DNA from: Struthio camelus
Lineage: Eukaryota; Chordata; Aves; Struthioniformes; Struthionidae
Reading direction: 5' to 3'
DNA length: 64,000 bases
Assembly (NCBI RefSeq): GCF_040807025.1
Contig: NC_090943.1
Coordinates: 9,038,356 to 9,102,355 of the forward strand
The notes under the pieces were generated by a model. The model was not told the origin of the DNA. It made no database searches and saw nothing but the letters and a program-made list of their open reading frames with translations. A program made the translations under genes and the position numbers. Shown here one piece after another: positions 11,925 to 23,336 of the stretch; the stretch's first letter is position 1, and each line of letters begins with the position of its first letter.

Positions 11925-13958
11925 AATCACTAGAAAAGACACTAATACCTGCACAGTATCACATGATTAATTCTTCTGATAACTACTATAGCAATGATTG
12001 CTCTATTTGCCTGCCTTGATGCAGGGTTTTCTGATGTCGGACTGCAGCCTCAAGCTTTTGAAGGGCGGCAGCCAGACCCAGCCAAATCCCCCTTTCCTGA
12101 AGCTACCATGGGTTGGATGCACCAGGGTAACTTTCTGTGCCCAGGTGGGAAAACTGGGGTGAGATGGGGGTCAGATGGAGAGTAATAGCTGGGTAAGTCT
12201 GAGCATGAGACAAATGAGAACCTGCTTTTCCTTAAGGTAGCCAGGGCCCTACTCCAGCCTTGCTGAGAGCCCCATATTATCTAACTTCAGACCACATTTA
12301 ACTAATATGCAGCTAAAAAAAGGCTTTGGTAGGAACAAACAGATCATAAGACACCAGGGTTACCATTTGGTGGATGGATGGATAGGCTTTGCCACTGCAA
12401 GCTGTGCCTGAACTGTTCTGAGGCCAGTCCTGAACTCTGGAGCTGCAGAAGGTCTTGTAAGATGTGAACTACGCAGTGCAGAAGGATTTTGGCTGGTGAA
12501 ACTTTGCTCATCACCAGCTGCCCTTTAAGGTCTAGCTCAAACGCAACAACACTAAATAGAGCAGGAGGTGAAGCCCCATCTGTCCTACAGGTTTTTCAAT
12601 CCTGTCCTTGTGTACAGCAGAGCCACTCTGGTTCTGCTTTGCTGCCTGCTTTCTCCCTGTAGAGTATGTGAGCAAAATTTGCCCCAAAATGTGAATTAAA
12701 GGCTAAATTTTGCGTGCTGGTGCCCTTTTGCTGAAAGGGAAGTTTAATTTTGTGCAGAAGGATAAAACTTGATGTATTCCACAATGCACTTCACTTACTC
12801 TTGTTTTTTTTTTTCTTTTTTTTCTGGCTATTAGGTTGTGGCAGTCATTACTATTTTTCTGCAGATGGACTTGTTTTGCAAAGGAGAACATTGGTATTAT
12901 GGCTATCTTTAGCATTTTGGTTATGCTTGCCAATGTGCATCTCCTGTCCTTGTCTTTCACTTTAAAGTCTCAGTAGTAAACAACAACTCTTTTGTCGTTG
13001 CTGCTTTACAGGTTGGGGGTGGAGGAACTCAACAATGTCCCTTTCTATAATTATAAGTTCTATTATGTGGAAGCTAATAAAACTTATACTGAAAGTGCGA
13101 GGTAAAACTTTTAAGAAACGGTGGATGGAAGATAGTGTGTATTCCCGGGCAGTCTAAGTGCCATGTAGTTGCATGTGCATGCTGCAATGATTTCTAGAAA
13201 TGTTTCTAGGCTCTTGGACTTCTTCAGAGCATGACTATATTGGCACAGGACCGTAATCTTGGGCCCTAGCCCAACTTTCTGCCCACTGAGTTGTGTTGTT
13301 TCACAGGACATTGGCTGAAAATAAGCTGAAGAAGGGTAGACAATTAAATGCTTCTGTGCAGTTCTTCTTACTGGCTAAAGGCAGCTTCGCCAGTTTGGAG
13401 TTAAGGTTATTTGAGTATACTTCTGTACATCTAACAGTGTTTTTCAAACACAATTTAATATACTTCAAGAAACTTTTTCTTGTAAAAGCTGGGGCTTTGA
13501 ACTGTGTGCTCTGGAATACAGCAGGACATTCCCAGACAGTCTTTATACAATTAGCAGAGGGCTTTTTGTCATTGACCGTAAGAAACGCACAAATGTAAAT
13601 GTAGCAGTTTTATAGTAATGTAGTCAAAACAGAATATTTTACAGCAAGGTACATAAGCTTAGAGTTTTGGCTTGAAAAGGCTTTCAAATCAGTCCATCTC
13701 CAAAATGGAGAACAGGAGGATAAAGGGAGGCTGAAGCCCTTCATATCTGAAGGGATTGCCCAGACAAGTGTGGTGGCTGACTTTGCCAGCTGGGGCTATG
13801 GTGTAGACCAAGGCAAACTGCTTGGTCATATGGTGTTCATCCTCTTATTGATTTCCACTGCAAGTTGCTCAAATAAACAGTTAAAAATGCAACACATTAA
13901 AAAGCAACTATTGGATTTTTTTTTTTTAGAAGCCTCGTACAAGTCATCTTAAAAAGGC

Positions 13959-13977
13959 TTTTTTTTTTTTTTTTTTT
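13959..13977. repeat. poly-T run (T19)
   Basis: Nineteen consecutive T followed by GGAGGGCAGGGGGG. There is no retroposon body that I recognise on either side. Confidence 0.85.
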
Positions 13978-14271
13978 GGAGGGCAGGGGGGAAAGAGTAG
14001 AGGTTCCTGGGTCAGCACTCTGAAAATGAAGAAGGTCTTTCAGCCTGGTCATCACGTAACGGAAGCATTCAAAATCCCTCATCTGTTTTCTTGGCTTAAA
14101 ACATCTTTCTGCTATTCCTTTTCCATCTAAGCAAATGCTCCAGTTGCCTCAGGGATACTTTGTGTCTGTGTTGCACACCCTTCATACTAAAAAGCAGTTC
14201 ACATAGAACAAAAATGAAAATTAAGGCTGCTTGAGAATTTTCTATCAAAATGGACTGTTCAAAAAAATCAA

Positions 14272-14299
14272 CACCCTTGTTTTCAAATCAACAAGGGTG
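14272..14299. repeat. perfect 10-bp inverted repeat (hairpin)
   Basis: CACCCTTGTT at 14272-14281 and its exact reverse complement AACAAGGGTG at 14290-14299, with an 8-base loop. There is no T-tract after it and no adjacent gene, so it is not read as a terminator. Confidence 0.8.
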
Positions 14300-15298
14300 G
14301 CGTGGGTTCTTCTTCCTCCGCTTCTAAATTTTGCTGTTACAGGTCTAGAAGAAGATTTTAATGTTTTTGCTGGGAAGTCTTAGTGCTATGATTTGACAAT
14401 AGTGTTATGCCTTATAAAAATTCTAATTTGGTGGATCCAAGTCTCCTTATGCTTGAATGATGGCCAGAATCCATAGAGGAACTGCAGACCCCATGGTGTG
14501 TTGCCTGTTCCTTCCCATACAGATGAGTTTTGCAACATGACAGATGAAGTGCAACAGAGAATCCAGGGAAGTGGATTTGAAATACAGCTCCTGTGAAACA
14601 CCATGATAACCCTTTCTAACAATTCTTTTTCCCTTGAAATATTTTGGATCTTGAGCTAATGAAAATGAAGTTTAATTTTAAAAAAATTTAGATTCTTCCT
14701 CTATCTCTTACCTTTTAAAAATTATTTCTTTTTAAACAAAATTCTCCCTTCACCTAGCCCTAATGAGAGACTTTGCCTAAGGAAAACTGTAAAGAAATTT
14801 ATAATATTATATTTTAATGGGTTTTGTACACTATTTGAAGATAATCAAAACTGACCTGAAGTTTCAAAATATTTAGGTGCAGACCAGCACAAGTGCTATT
14901 GATACACTTCGAATATGTCACCCAAATTGTCCGCAGCCAAAACGTTGCACCATCTTGTGGACAGCAGCATTATGGCATCACTGCAGAAATCCCTCTCTTC
15001 TACCATTATAAAGAAGGTAGTGCTAGAGCTTTAGCTGGCTACAGATGCCCCTCACTTTCAGTACAGATATGCTCACTTTTTATCTGCTTTAAACAGCTGG
15101 TTGCATCTGCAAAGGTGAGATCAGAATAAAATTTTCTCATTGACTCATAGAATGAAAGATCCAGTGTAGCCTTAATCTAGCCTCAAGAACACTCGATGGC
15201 AGAGTTTTTTGGATGATTTTTCTTATGTTTATAATCTGTATAAATCATGACACGACATCTTACAAAAATATTACGTAATATGATTTAATATCCCACAA

Positions 15299-15336
15299 AC
15301 ACACATATATATATATAGATATATGTATACACACAG
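15299..15336. repeat. short (AC)n/(AT)n microsatellite
   Basis: An ACACAC, (AT)n, GATATATG and ACACACAG tract of about 38 bases. Confidence 0.75.
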
Positions 15337-15499
15337 ATGCCCGGGAGTAATGAGGAGAGATGCCTTTGTAAGGCCATTAAGTATAAATAAATTAGAGTGA
15401 GAGCTACAGTAGTACTGATGAGTAACCTTCCTTGATAAGGAGACCTCAGACTAAGTGGAATGAGTTAATTATTACTTAATAACACCAAGCTTAAAACAC

Positions 15500-15580
15500 T
15501 CCTAGTGGTTTGGGCATTCACCTGGGAGACTTACATTCATGCCTCTGGCTAAAGCAGTTTTTGCCCAGCAGCTGTGTAAC
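15500..15580 (+). repeat. SINE-like fragment (tRNA-derived type)
   Basis: CCTAGTGGTTTGGGCATTCA followed by CCTGGGAGACTTACATTCATGCC resembles the 5' part of tRNA-derived sauropsid/amniote SINEs ('cctagtggttagggcactcacctgggagacccaggttca'). A-box and B-box spacing look right, but the sequence is decayed. Confidence 0.35.
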
Positions 15581-16357
15581 ATAAAATACTGAACAGTTCC
15601 AGGAGCAGCTACAAAACCCATAATGACTAATCAAAAGGCCTTTAATGCTAGACTACAGAAAAGGATCCTCTTGGACATGTGCTTTCTAGCCTAATGAAAT
15701 TTGATTTCTTTGCTGGGGAAGAGCATGGCTTTCAAGGGATGCACACGGGGCTTTCTGGGCATCCCTGGTGCCAGGTGAACTTTAAAGCCCGTGGGAGAAA
15801 CTAAGCACAAAAGTGAGGCTGGTTGTTTGAGTTCTTCGGTTCCACTGAAGCCCTTTATTTTGCCTATTGTCTATGCCGCAAGGATTTTACGGCCCCAGAG
15901 CTGCTCTGCTGATGTGCAACTGGAAGAAAACGTAGCAGTCCAAGGAGCTGATATGACCTACCACCCAGCAGATTGACAGCAGGGCTGAAAGCAAAGCTTG
16001 GATCCTAGATCCCGTGCTTGTGCTCAACATTTTGAACTGCTGCTTCCTCCTGAATTACAATGGTGAGCTGAGAGAACTTGACAGGGAAAGGCAGTACTAG
16101 GTGCAAGCTGTTGGAGGAGTCTGATGTCTGTGCTGGTCGCTTGCTGCTTAAGCTCCCTTTCAATGCTTTTGCCATCATGTCTTGGGGGAGCAATAGGCCA
16201 GGGAAAAGAAGAGTTGGAAAATGTAGTCGAGGAAATGGGACAAACTTGGTTAGAGCCAAAGCTGTTGTCACCATGCTACAAGGGAAAATGATATTAAAGG
16301 TTTTAGCTCTTGTACTTCTCAGAGTCTCAGTTGGTTAACTTCTTTCAAGAAAGCTTT

Positions 16358-16384
16358 TGCAGTCTGTCAGTGCTGCAGACTGCA
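16358..16384. repeat. perfect 9-bp inverted repeat
   Basis: TGCAGTCTG (16358-16366) and CAGACTGCA (16376-16384) are exact reverse complements around a 9-base spacer. Confidence 0.75.
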
Positions 16385-17812
16385 GGGTAATGTAGAGATA
16401 CTGTGAGCTAACTTTAAATGCAGTCGCCCGAGCACTGAAATTTGTCTAGCTGCAGCTGCGTGGGGTGCCAAGCAGTCTTATTTGCCCTGCTGGAGAGGAG
16501 GGTGTATTAGATCAAGCCGGGCTCCGTGTCAGCTCAGGTATTTTACTCTAAGTTACAGTCAATGTGTATAAATCCTCATTCAGTCCTCTGAGCATAAATC
16601 CCTGTTCATGATCAAGGTCTCGGGGGACTCTGAATACTGCTTTTTCCATGCCTACTCACAAAGTCTGGCAGGCCAAGTAAGATGGCTCTGTTCTGGGGAG
16701 GCTTGCTGTCAACATCAATGTTGTCCTAAACTGGCATTTTCCCCGTTACTACATTAGCTCTGATTAGTCTCTTTTGCCGAGTCCATATTAGTAATCCCAG
16801 CAATGCAACTGCAATGGAGGATGCTTTACACTGTCTGCAGTTGTATTTTTCCCATAGGATGAGAAGCCTGAATGTGTGCTGCTGAGTTTTTACCTATGTT
16901 ACCTTAATAGGGACCAAATGATAACGTGAACCTCTTCTGTGATGCCGTCATGAGAAGAAATGATCAAGCCAAACTCTGCATTAACTGTGTCCACTTCAGT
17001 GGATTCAAAAAGCTCAGTCAGGCTCCTGGCTATGACTAAATCATCTAATTATAGCCTTCCCGTGCTGTGCTTTTTGCATTCATTCCTGATCCATCTTTGC
17101 ATTGATTTTTAGAGTTGTGTTCTTTAGCACTCCGTGGTCTCAGTTTTCACATCCTCCTTGTTTCTTGTGCTCTCAACTTTTCCACGCTCTCTGCATGTTG
17201 GCTACTCATCTTCCTAAGCATTTTCCTTAGACCAGGTATTTAATCATACTTTTCTTCTTAGATGGAGAGCAAGGTGAATCTTGACGGTTTCTGCAACACT
17301 TTGACTTTCATGCAATCCCCATTAGATTTTTCTGTGGCTTTCCAACTGTGCAAAATGGATGTACCCTTCTGATTACATCACAATGTCATAAATTGTGGAG
17401 CGGTAAAGTGCTAGACCGTCTTAGGCCAGCTTTCCACTGAAAATATCAGTGAATTAAATTAAAACTGGTATGTCTTTGCCATATTATTGTGAAAACCCAG
17501 GCAGATCATAGAACCATTCAAAGCAGGCTCCTAGGATCAACTTGTAAACATGGGGAGATATTTGAAAGGTCCTAGTCTAAATCTGGGATGGAATTTGAAA
17601 CTAAGTGAATTTAAAACAATGTTGGCAATCTTGCTATTTTAGCTTGAGTTCTGTGATACCTGATACTAAAAGCCTTCACTTGTGGATTCAGGACAAATCT
17701 GTGAAGCTCCTGACTTTATTTTTATTTTTCCTCAATTTTGTGAAGTGAATCTATTAAATATCAATACAAGAACTCAAAGCACTCAACATATTAAAAATCT
17801 TATGTCATAATG

Positions 17813-17836
17813 TTGTCTTTAAAATTGTCTTTAAAA
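17813..17836. repeat. 12-bp tandem duplication
   Basis: TTGTCTTTAAAA occurs twice head to tail (17813-17824 and 17825-17836), a simple slippage-type duplication. Confidence 0.8.
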
Positions 17837-20800
17837 TCTTACATCATGACTTAATGAATTTCCTTGTATCCATTTTGCATAGCTTTAGCTCAGCTCCAAA
17901 GACAGATTAGCTCTCTTACTAAATGTTCCAAAAAAGTGTGACTGAGATTCCTTTTTAATACTGCTCTCAGATGAGCTTATGTATAATCCTTTCCAAAGTG
18001 TAAAATGCCAGGGGATGTTTATATGCTGCTGCTCATATGATGGTATATTGTTGTTCTTTCGCACTTCACTGAGCAGTCTATGAATACTAATCTATAAATC
18101 ACTTACTCTTCTCATATGCACTTTAAAACTTTGTGCCGTTGGTGGCATTGTCTGTTCTTTTTTGCATACATAAAATAGTTTAAAGAGCAGACTGTAATGA
18201 TTTCAGATTTGTTTTTCTACAGTACTTAAAAAGTCCTAACTGAAACAAGGGCCAAATCATGCTGGACCCTGTAAGACTCCATGGTTCAGTCCTGCTTGAA
18301 GGAATATATAAGTAAGGCAAAGGTGTGATTATCCCCAGCGCAGGAAGGGCACCGAAGGGCAGAGGAGGACAGTGCTCTTTTCCAAGATCACGTACGCAGG
18401 CCCAGGCAGAGTGTGGAACTCAATCAATTCCTCCCAAATTTCAAGGGTTGCGCTTTGACCGTACATTCGGGAGTCCCCTTTCGAGGGTTAATGTAAGCCA
18501 ACCGGCTGACGGGTATCTTTGAAAGCAAACGCCATCTCTTGTGAATTCTGCAGGCTGAGTCGGAAGCTGCCCTTTCCTCAATGGCAGCAAGGTTCAGTGC
18601 TTACAAGGTTTTGCCTGGTTTTAGTGGGAAGCAGAGATTCCCACCGTGAGGCTCTGGACAAGCACTGAGTGGAAGAACCAGAAAAAGCAGGAGACTTTCC
18701 CTGGCTTGTCCTTGCTGGGGAATAGGACAAAATGTGCCCTACAGGAAAAACGGGCTCACTGGCTGCTCTAATAGTCCATCTGTGGAGGGAAGAGGAGATT
18801 GCTCCTCGTAAAGGAGTGTCTTTTTGCATCATGGTTTGCTTGAGGACAAAACCTGCTAATGTGGCGTGGGAGACCACTCTGATGATCAGAAATAGGGATT
18901 GCTTTTATTTAGGTACAGCATACACAATGGGGGATGCTTGCTTTTGCATTACCTGCCAATAGCAAGGCTTTATCCAGGCTGGGAGCTCTGCCAAGTGTTT
19001 TGTCTTGTCCATGCCAGAATCTTAAAGGTGCAGCCTGAATCGCTGGCCTTTGACCAACTTGATCCTGTTAATAATTCCAAGGTGGCAGCACTCTTAAAAA
19101 TAAGCATGTCCCCCCTTCCCAAACCTCTTCTGAGAGGAAAGCATCTATCAGTCTGTAATATGAAGAAGGGGAGGATTGGGAGAGAAAGCAAATGTATAGG
19201 CAGGAATAAATTTTTAATCTTACTTTTTTTTTTTCCAGAAGAACTTGGCTTAAGAGATGGGATAAAGCAACAGGCATCACCTGCTCCGTGTACTGCCTGG
19301 AAGGGTTTGCCACGTATTAAAAATCTCTCTTGGCAGTTTTGCATGTTTGTACAACTGCAGATAATGCCAGGGCTATCTGCCTGTCTCAGTGCGACAAACC
19401 ATACCGAGAGAATATAATGCAGCCAGGGCCCTTAAAGTATGCACCTCTAAGTCTGTAATTGGATTTATTAGTAATTATCTTGCTTGGAAAGATACGAAAA
19501 CCAAACCACCGAACTAAGCAGCCTGAACAGTAAACTACTTCTTTTATACTGATTAAGATTTAAAGCCACCGGAAGTGTGTAGCAGGGAAGAGTAGCATGG
19601 TTTTTAGGGCTGAGCATGTCTGACAGTTCACCTGTTTCCTGAAGGAGTCTCAGTGGCAGCACTTCTAAGACTAAAAAAAATTTTTCTTTAATAAAGCAGG
19701 GGAAGTAGCTACTGAAAGATTAAAGAGCAGAGTGTGGACATCACAGTTTGAGAGCTCCTCAGTGAGGAAGGGCTGCCCCCGAAAAGATGGTTCCTCCCCT
19801 GGGGGACATGTTTTCTTATCTAATGGCTGGTTTGATGTCTGGCACTGCCTTTCTCAAAGCCTCAGGTTTGCCTTACTGCCGGGGAGGGAAGTTAAGACTA
19901 CACCCTACAGCTTTGGGACCTCGTCCTGCCTCAGAGCTTAGAGCAGTGGCTCTAACTGTGGATTTACCTTTTAACTGAACAGTTTCTTGTGCTACCTGGC
20001 TCCAGGACTACTGTGTCCCTGAATCTATTCTAGGTATATGGCTAGAAGATTTAGCCAGTTAAGTATGTGACAGGACTCGGTCTCCTAGGACTTGTGCTGT
20101 GGTTGACGGGGAAAGCAAGATATTTCTGTTGTAAAGTTCCTTATCCCACAAAGATGGCAGTGGCAGCAGGACTAGGGCAGAAAGATGGAGATTGCATGGA
20201 CAAGACTACAGGCAAATCTCTGCCTAGAACAGCAGGCAGAGGGGGAAATGCTTTGAGACATACCTTGTGGTGCAAAGGAGCCTCTGACACCGTAGTAAAA
20301 CCTACAGCCTTAAGGGCAGTGGTGTACCAGGGAAGGAATTGTGACCTTTAAATACAAGATTAGGAAAGTATGTAACCCTCAGAAATGGAGGAACCGAGGA
20401 TTTCTAAAACACTGTTGGCTCTCACGCATGATGAGCAAAGTGTTTCAGCTCTCTCATAGGGAGGGTTGTACGGGCTAAGCTCACTTCCCTGCGGAAGGAA
20501 GTAACATGCAGAAAGGATCTGAGCATGGATGTTTCCTGCAAACTGCTTAGACTGGAATGGGTGGTTCCATTATTTTCTGAATTCTTGGCCTGGAAATACC
20601 CCATATTACCCAAAGTCAGGACATCTGCAGGGTAGATTTCTCCAGTACTCTCTCTTCTTTGTCTTCTGCCTTTGACCCCTTCAGGTTCACATTTCCAACT
20701 GTTGTTTGTGTGTGGTTTTTTAAATATATTTAAAAGTTTTAAAGTACTTTTAGAAACATACTGAAAATGTGTTGAACAACCTGTTCTGATAGATGAACCT

Positions 20801-21112
20801 CTAAAAAACCAGGCCTGATAAGATGAAGTGCAGATGCCTTTAGCCAGGCTACACAAATCTTCTTTCTCAGAAGTGTGTGGGGTTTTTTCTTTTCTTTTCT
20901 TCCTACCTGGGAACTAAATTTTGCAAAGTTATCATTGTGAGAACAGGAGAGGCACGATCTGGCCTCACAGGCTGAAGTAGAGGGCTGGAAGAAGAATAGC
21001 AGAAACTATCTGGATTGTAACTCATGACATGGACTTTTGGTGGTGTTTTCCTTAAACGCTGAATTTTTACCACCAAAGCAGTTAGTCAGTTTTACAGTTC
21101 CTATTTCACCAC

Positions 21113-21136
21113 AAAAAAAAAAAAAAAAAAAAAAAA
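21113..21136. repeat. poly-A run (A24) upstream of CpG island
   Basis: Twenty-four consecutive A bases about 270 bases upstream of the CpG island edge. Long A-tracts like this disfavour nucleosomes, which could help keep the promoter open, but that is inference. Confidence 0.9.
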
Positions 21137-21450
21137 GCCTAGAGCTCCAGCACACTTGGAATAGGAATTATACAAAAAAAGTAAGACGCAAGTCCTGGGG
21201 CTCGCTAGCGCTAAATAAACACATCCCTCAGGATCAAAGTAGGAAGGGAGCTTTTATTTCAGTGGGAACAGCTGGACTAGCTGCCCCGAGCACCAGCGAG
21301 GAGAAAAGAATAAAAAACCCCGCCACTGACGGAAATCTTGACGTTTTTTCCACCCGATTTCCCACGGCCCGCGTTGTGGAGGGGTTTAAAAAAAAATTAA
21401 GAAGTGATGGCTCTCTGGGGAGAGCCGAGGGAGCTGGGCCGGGCAGGTCC

Positions 21451-21485
21451 GTGCGGTGCGGAGCGGTGCGGTGCGGTGCGGAGCC
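21451..21485. repeat. (GTGCG)n pentamer array
   Basis: Seven consecutive 5-base units, GTGCG or GAGCG/GAGCC variants, in the likely 5' UTR or core promoter. Each unit carries a CpG. Confidence 0.85.
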
Positions 21486-21597
21486 GGGCGAGCCCTGCCG
21501 GCTGCCGCGGCGGCCCGGGAGGCGGGCAGAGCCGGGCTCGCCTCGCCTCTGCTTTGGAGGGCGGGGGAGGGAGAGGAGCGGGCGGCGGGGAGAGGAA

Positions 21598-21622
21598 GGG
21601 GAGGCGGGGGGTGGGGTGGGGG
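21598..21622 (+). promoter_or_regulatory. predicted G-quadruplex and GC-box cluster
   Basis: G-runs of 4, 6, 4 and 5 are separated by loops AGGC, T and T on the plus (coding) strand, about 160 bases upstream of the ATG. This meets the usual G4 motif rule with very short loops, which are generally the most stable. The same bases resemble Sp1/KLF binding sites. Confidence 0.7.
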
Positions 21623-21781
21623 TGTCGGGTTTTGTTTTGGAGCGGGGAAGCGCCGGCAGCGCGCAAATCCCGGCGGAAGAAGGAAAAGTCACCGCGCGAG
21701 GGGGCAGCGCACCTCCTGCCGCGCCGCGGCTCCGCCGAGCCCCTCGCCTCCCCGGAGCCCAACTTTCCTGCCGGCCCCAGC

Positions 21782-21841
21782 ATGAACCAGACGGCCGGGG
21801 TGACCAACAACGTCCGCTGCTCCAGCGGCAAAGGGCCCAAG
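21782..21841 (+). CDS. DPP6: DPP6 first coding exon, short N-terminal isoform (DPP6a/E-like)
   Basis: Twenty codons, MNQTAGVTNN then VRCSSGKGPK, ending exactly at AAG|GTAAGAG, a strong donor in phase 0. The start has a good Kozak context (A at -3) and lies inside the window's only CpG island. From memory, this N-terminus closely matches the alternative short N-terminus of DPP6 (MNQTAG...NNVRC..GKG.K) and less closely that of DPP10a (MNQTAS...KC). Both are catalytically dead dipeptidyl-peptidase-like type II membrane proteins that join Kv4 channels with KChIPs and speed A-type current gating. These 20 residues form the cytoplasmic tip, where a conserved N-terminal segment with a Cys (residue 13) is reported to promote fast inactivation. 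The next exon, which would encode the membrane anchor, lies beyond the window. The same frame is open 125 codons upstream to an ATG at 21407. Gene identity, DPP6 over DPP10, is likely but unverified. Confidence 0.72.
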
Positions 21842-22331
21842 GTAAGAGCGGGCGCGCCGTTGCGCGGAGCGCGCAGCCCCGCTCCGCGGGCCGGGCCGCC
21901 GCGCTGCCCCGGGCAGCCCCCAGCGCTGCAGCCCCCGCGGGCTGCGACCCCTGCGCTGCCCGGCAGCCAGCCCGCCCCTGCTGAACTTGAACGTCGCCCG
22001 CTGGCTCCTTGCCTGTTTTGGGGCATTCCCGTAACAGCGCTTGGGGTTGGCAGGTGTCACCTCCGCGCAGCCACCCGCCGGTGCCGGGCTTGAGGCTGAA
22101 ACACTCCAGGCTGCGGCTGCGGGAGGCGCGGAGTCGGGTTTTGGGGGCGTCCCGGCTGGCGGCGGCCTCGCAGCCCCGAGTGCTGGAGCAATCCAAACTT
22201 GCGCTCCTGCTCCAGAGGCGTTAAAAATGTTTTGCAGGTGAAGATTGGGTCTGGTGCGTTTTGCGCGATCGGGTAGATCTGTAGCTGCTGCTTTCACTTC
22301 TTGCCACATTGTATCTGTAGAGCCAGCATTT

Positions 22332-22360
22332 AAAAAAAAAAAAAAAGAAAGAAAGAAAAA
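22332..22360. repeat. A15 run grading into (GAAA)n
   Basis: Fifteen A followed by GAAAGAAAGAAAAA, just downstream of the CpG island. Confidence 0.85.
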
Positions 22361-23336
22361 GCTGGGATAAAACACCTTATTGTACGCTCTGCTGAATTCA
22401 ACAGGAATGTCATTGGGTGCTCACACTGGCTGCAAATCAAATTTGCACTAACCTTTTCTGATATTAATGAACATGGCCCTTACGTTTGCCGTCACAGCAC
22501 TGATAAACCTTTCCAACTCCAGTTTATGTTGCAGTGTGTGCGCGCCTCGTTTTAGACCGTTCTCTTAATGCTCCTTCTGCACCTCTTCAGACTGTTTCTT
22601 AATGTTTGTATTTCTGCCTGTTTCTTGAAAAGATTTCAAATGCCTGCTTGAAGCTAGAATTTTGTAAAGAGTTATGTTTCTGTCTTAGCTAATGGGAGGT
22701 ACCTCAAGCCAATGCAAAACTTAAATCTTACCAGAAATGGTGCTGTGTTAGCGTCTTTTTAATTCTTTCTCTGAACACTAGCTTTTATGTTCCCTCTTCT
22801 AGACTTGATGTTACGTTGTTTGAAATGCCAGCGCTGCTGCTCACCTGCTCAGCAACTTCTTGTCTAGTCAGTGCAGACCTGATTCTAAAACACAGATTTA
22901 CTTCATATTTCAGGTCTCCTTCCATAAAACAGACACAGTTATTCCTCCTCTTCTATACGATCTTTTTAGGATTAACAACCCCCTCCGCTCCCCCTGCCCC
23001 AAATCATTGTGAGGCTGCATGAGTATTAAAACATGAGGGCTGTGGAAGCACATACACAGATTAGATGAGTCTGCTGAAATTATTGACTCAGCTCCATGAC
23101 TAATCATGTATTTAAAGTTAAACCCATGCATAACCTCTTCACATAAATTGAGCACCTTACATTGAACGTTCTCACTGGCTCTTACCTGCAATTTCAGTGT
23201 TAGGCCTCCTTTGCTCTTTCTAATTTTATCTGAGTTTTAAGTTGAATAGCTGAGATTGTTGCATATCAGTAATAATTTAACATATGAAGATGTTGACCTA
23301 ACACTGTTTAATGCAGAAAGAAAAGATGGTGCTCAA

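Larger units (their letters stand above)
8731..15499. other. upstream flank with only simple repeats
   Basis: No supported genes. It contains T runs at 10444-10459 (16), 10694-10707 (14) and 13959-13977 (19), a G10 run at 11915-11924 and a perfect hairpin at 14272-14299. The reading frames at 12703-12965, 13293-13598 and 14386-14622 have no recognisable domains or exon signals. Confidence 0.5.
15581..21112. other. proximal upstream flank, nothing recognised
   Basis: No supported gene or repeat family. The longest open frame (18899-19417 plus, 172 codons) is overlapped by open minus frames (for example 18970-19344), lacks domain resemblance and lies in AT-rich DNA, so I treat it as chance. 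A small TTGTCTTTAAAA tandem pair sits at 17813-17836 and a 9-bp hairpin at 16358-16384. Confidence 0.5.
21400..22270 (+). promoter_or_regulatory. DPP6: CpG island promoter of the DPP6-type first exon
   Basis: Base composition switches abruptly from AT-rich to very GC-rich with dense CpG at about 21.4 kb and fades by about 22.27 kb. No comparable CpG density occurs elsewhere in the window. It contains several GC-box-like elements (GGGCGGGGGAGG near 21560, GGGCGGCGGGG near 21580, GGCGGGGGG near 21603), a strong G-quadruplex motif and a GTGCG pentamer array, but no convincing TATA box at usual spacing. The island surrounds the coding start at 21782, as expected for a TATA-less neuronal gene with dispersed initiation. 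The exact transcription start cannot be read from sequence. It probably falls somewhere between 21.4 and 21.75 kb. Confidence 0.85.

Noticed and set aside
14272..14299. Rho-independent terminator
   Set aside because: Vertebrate context, no following T-tract and no upstream gene.
18899..19417. 172-codon plus-strand frame with an overlapping 124-codon minus frame
   Set aside because: No recognisable protein, no nearby promoter or splice signals; overlapping open frames on both strands point to local stop scarcity.
21037..22375. Several 200-320 codon frames on both strands across the CpG island
   Set aside because: GC-rich DNA is poor in stop codons. Only the 20 codons before the GTAAGAG donor have exon support.
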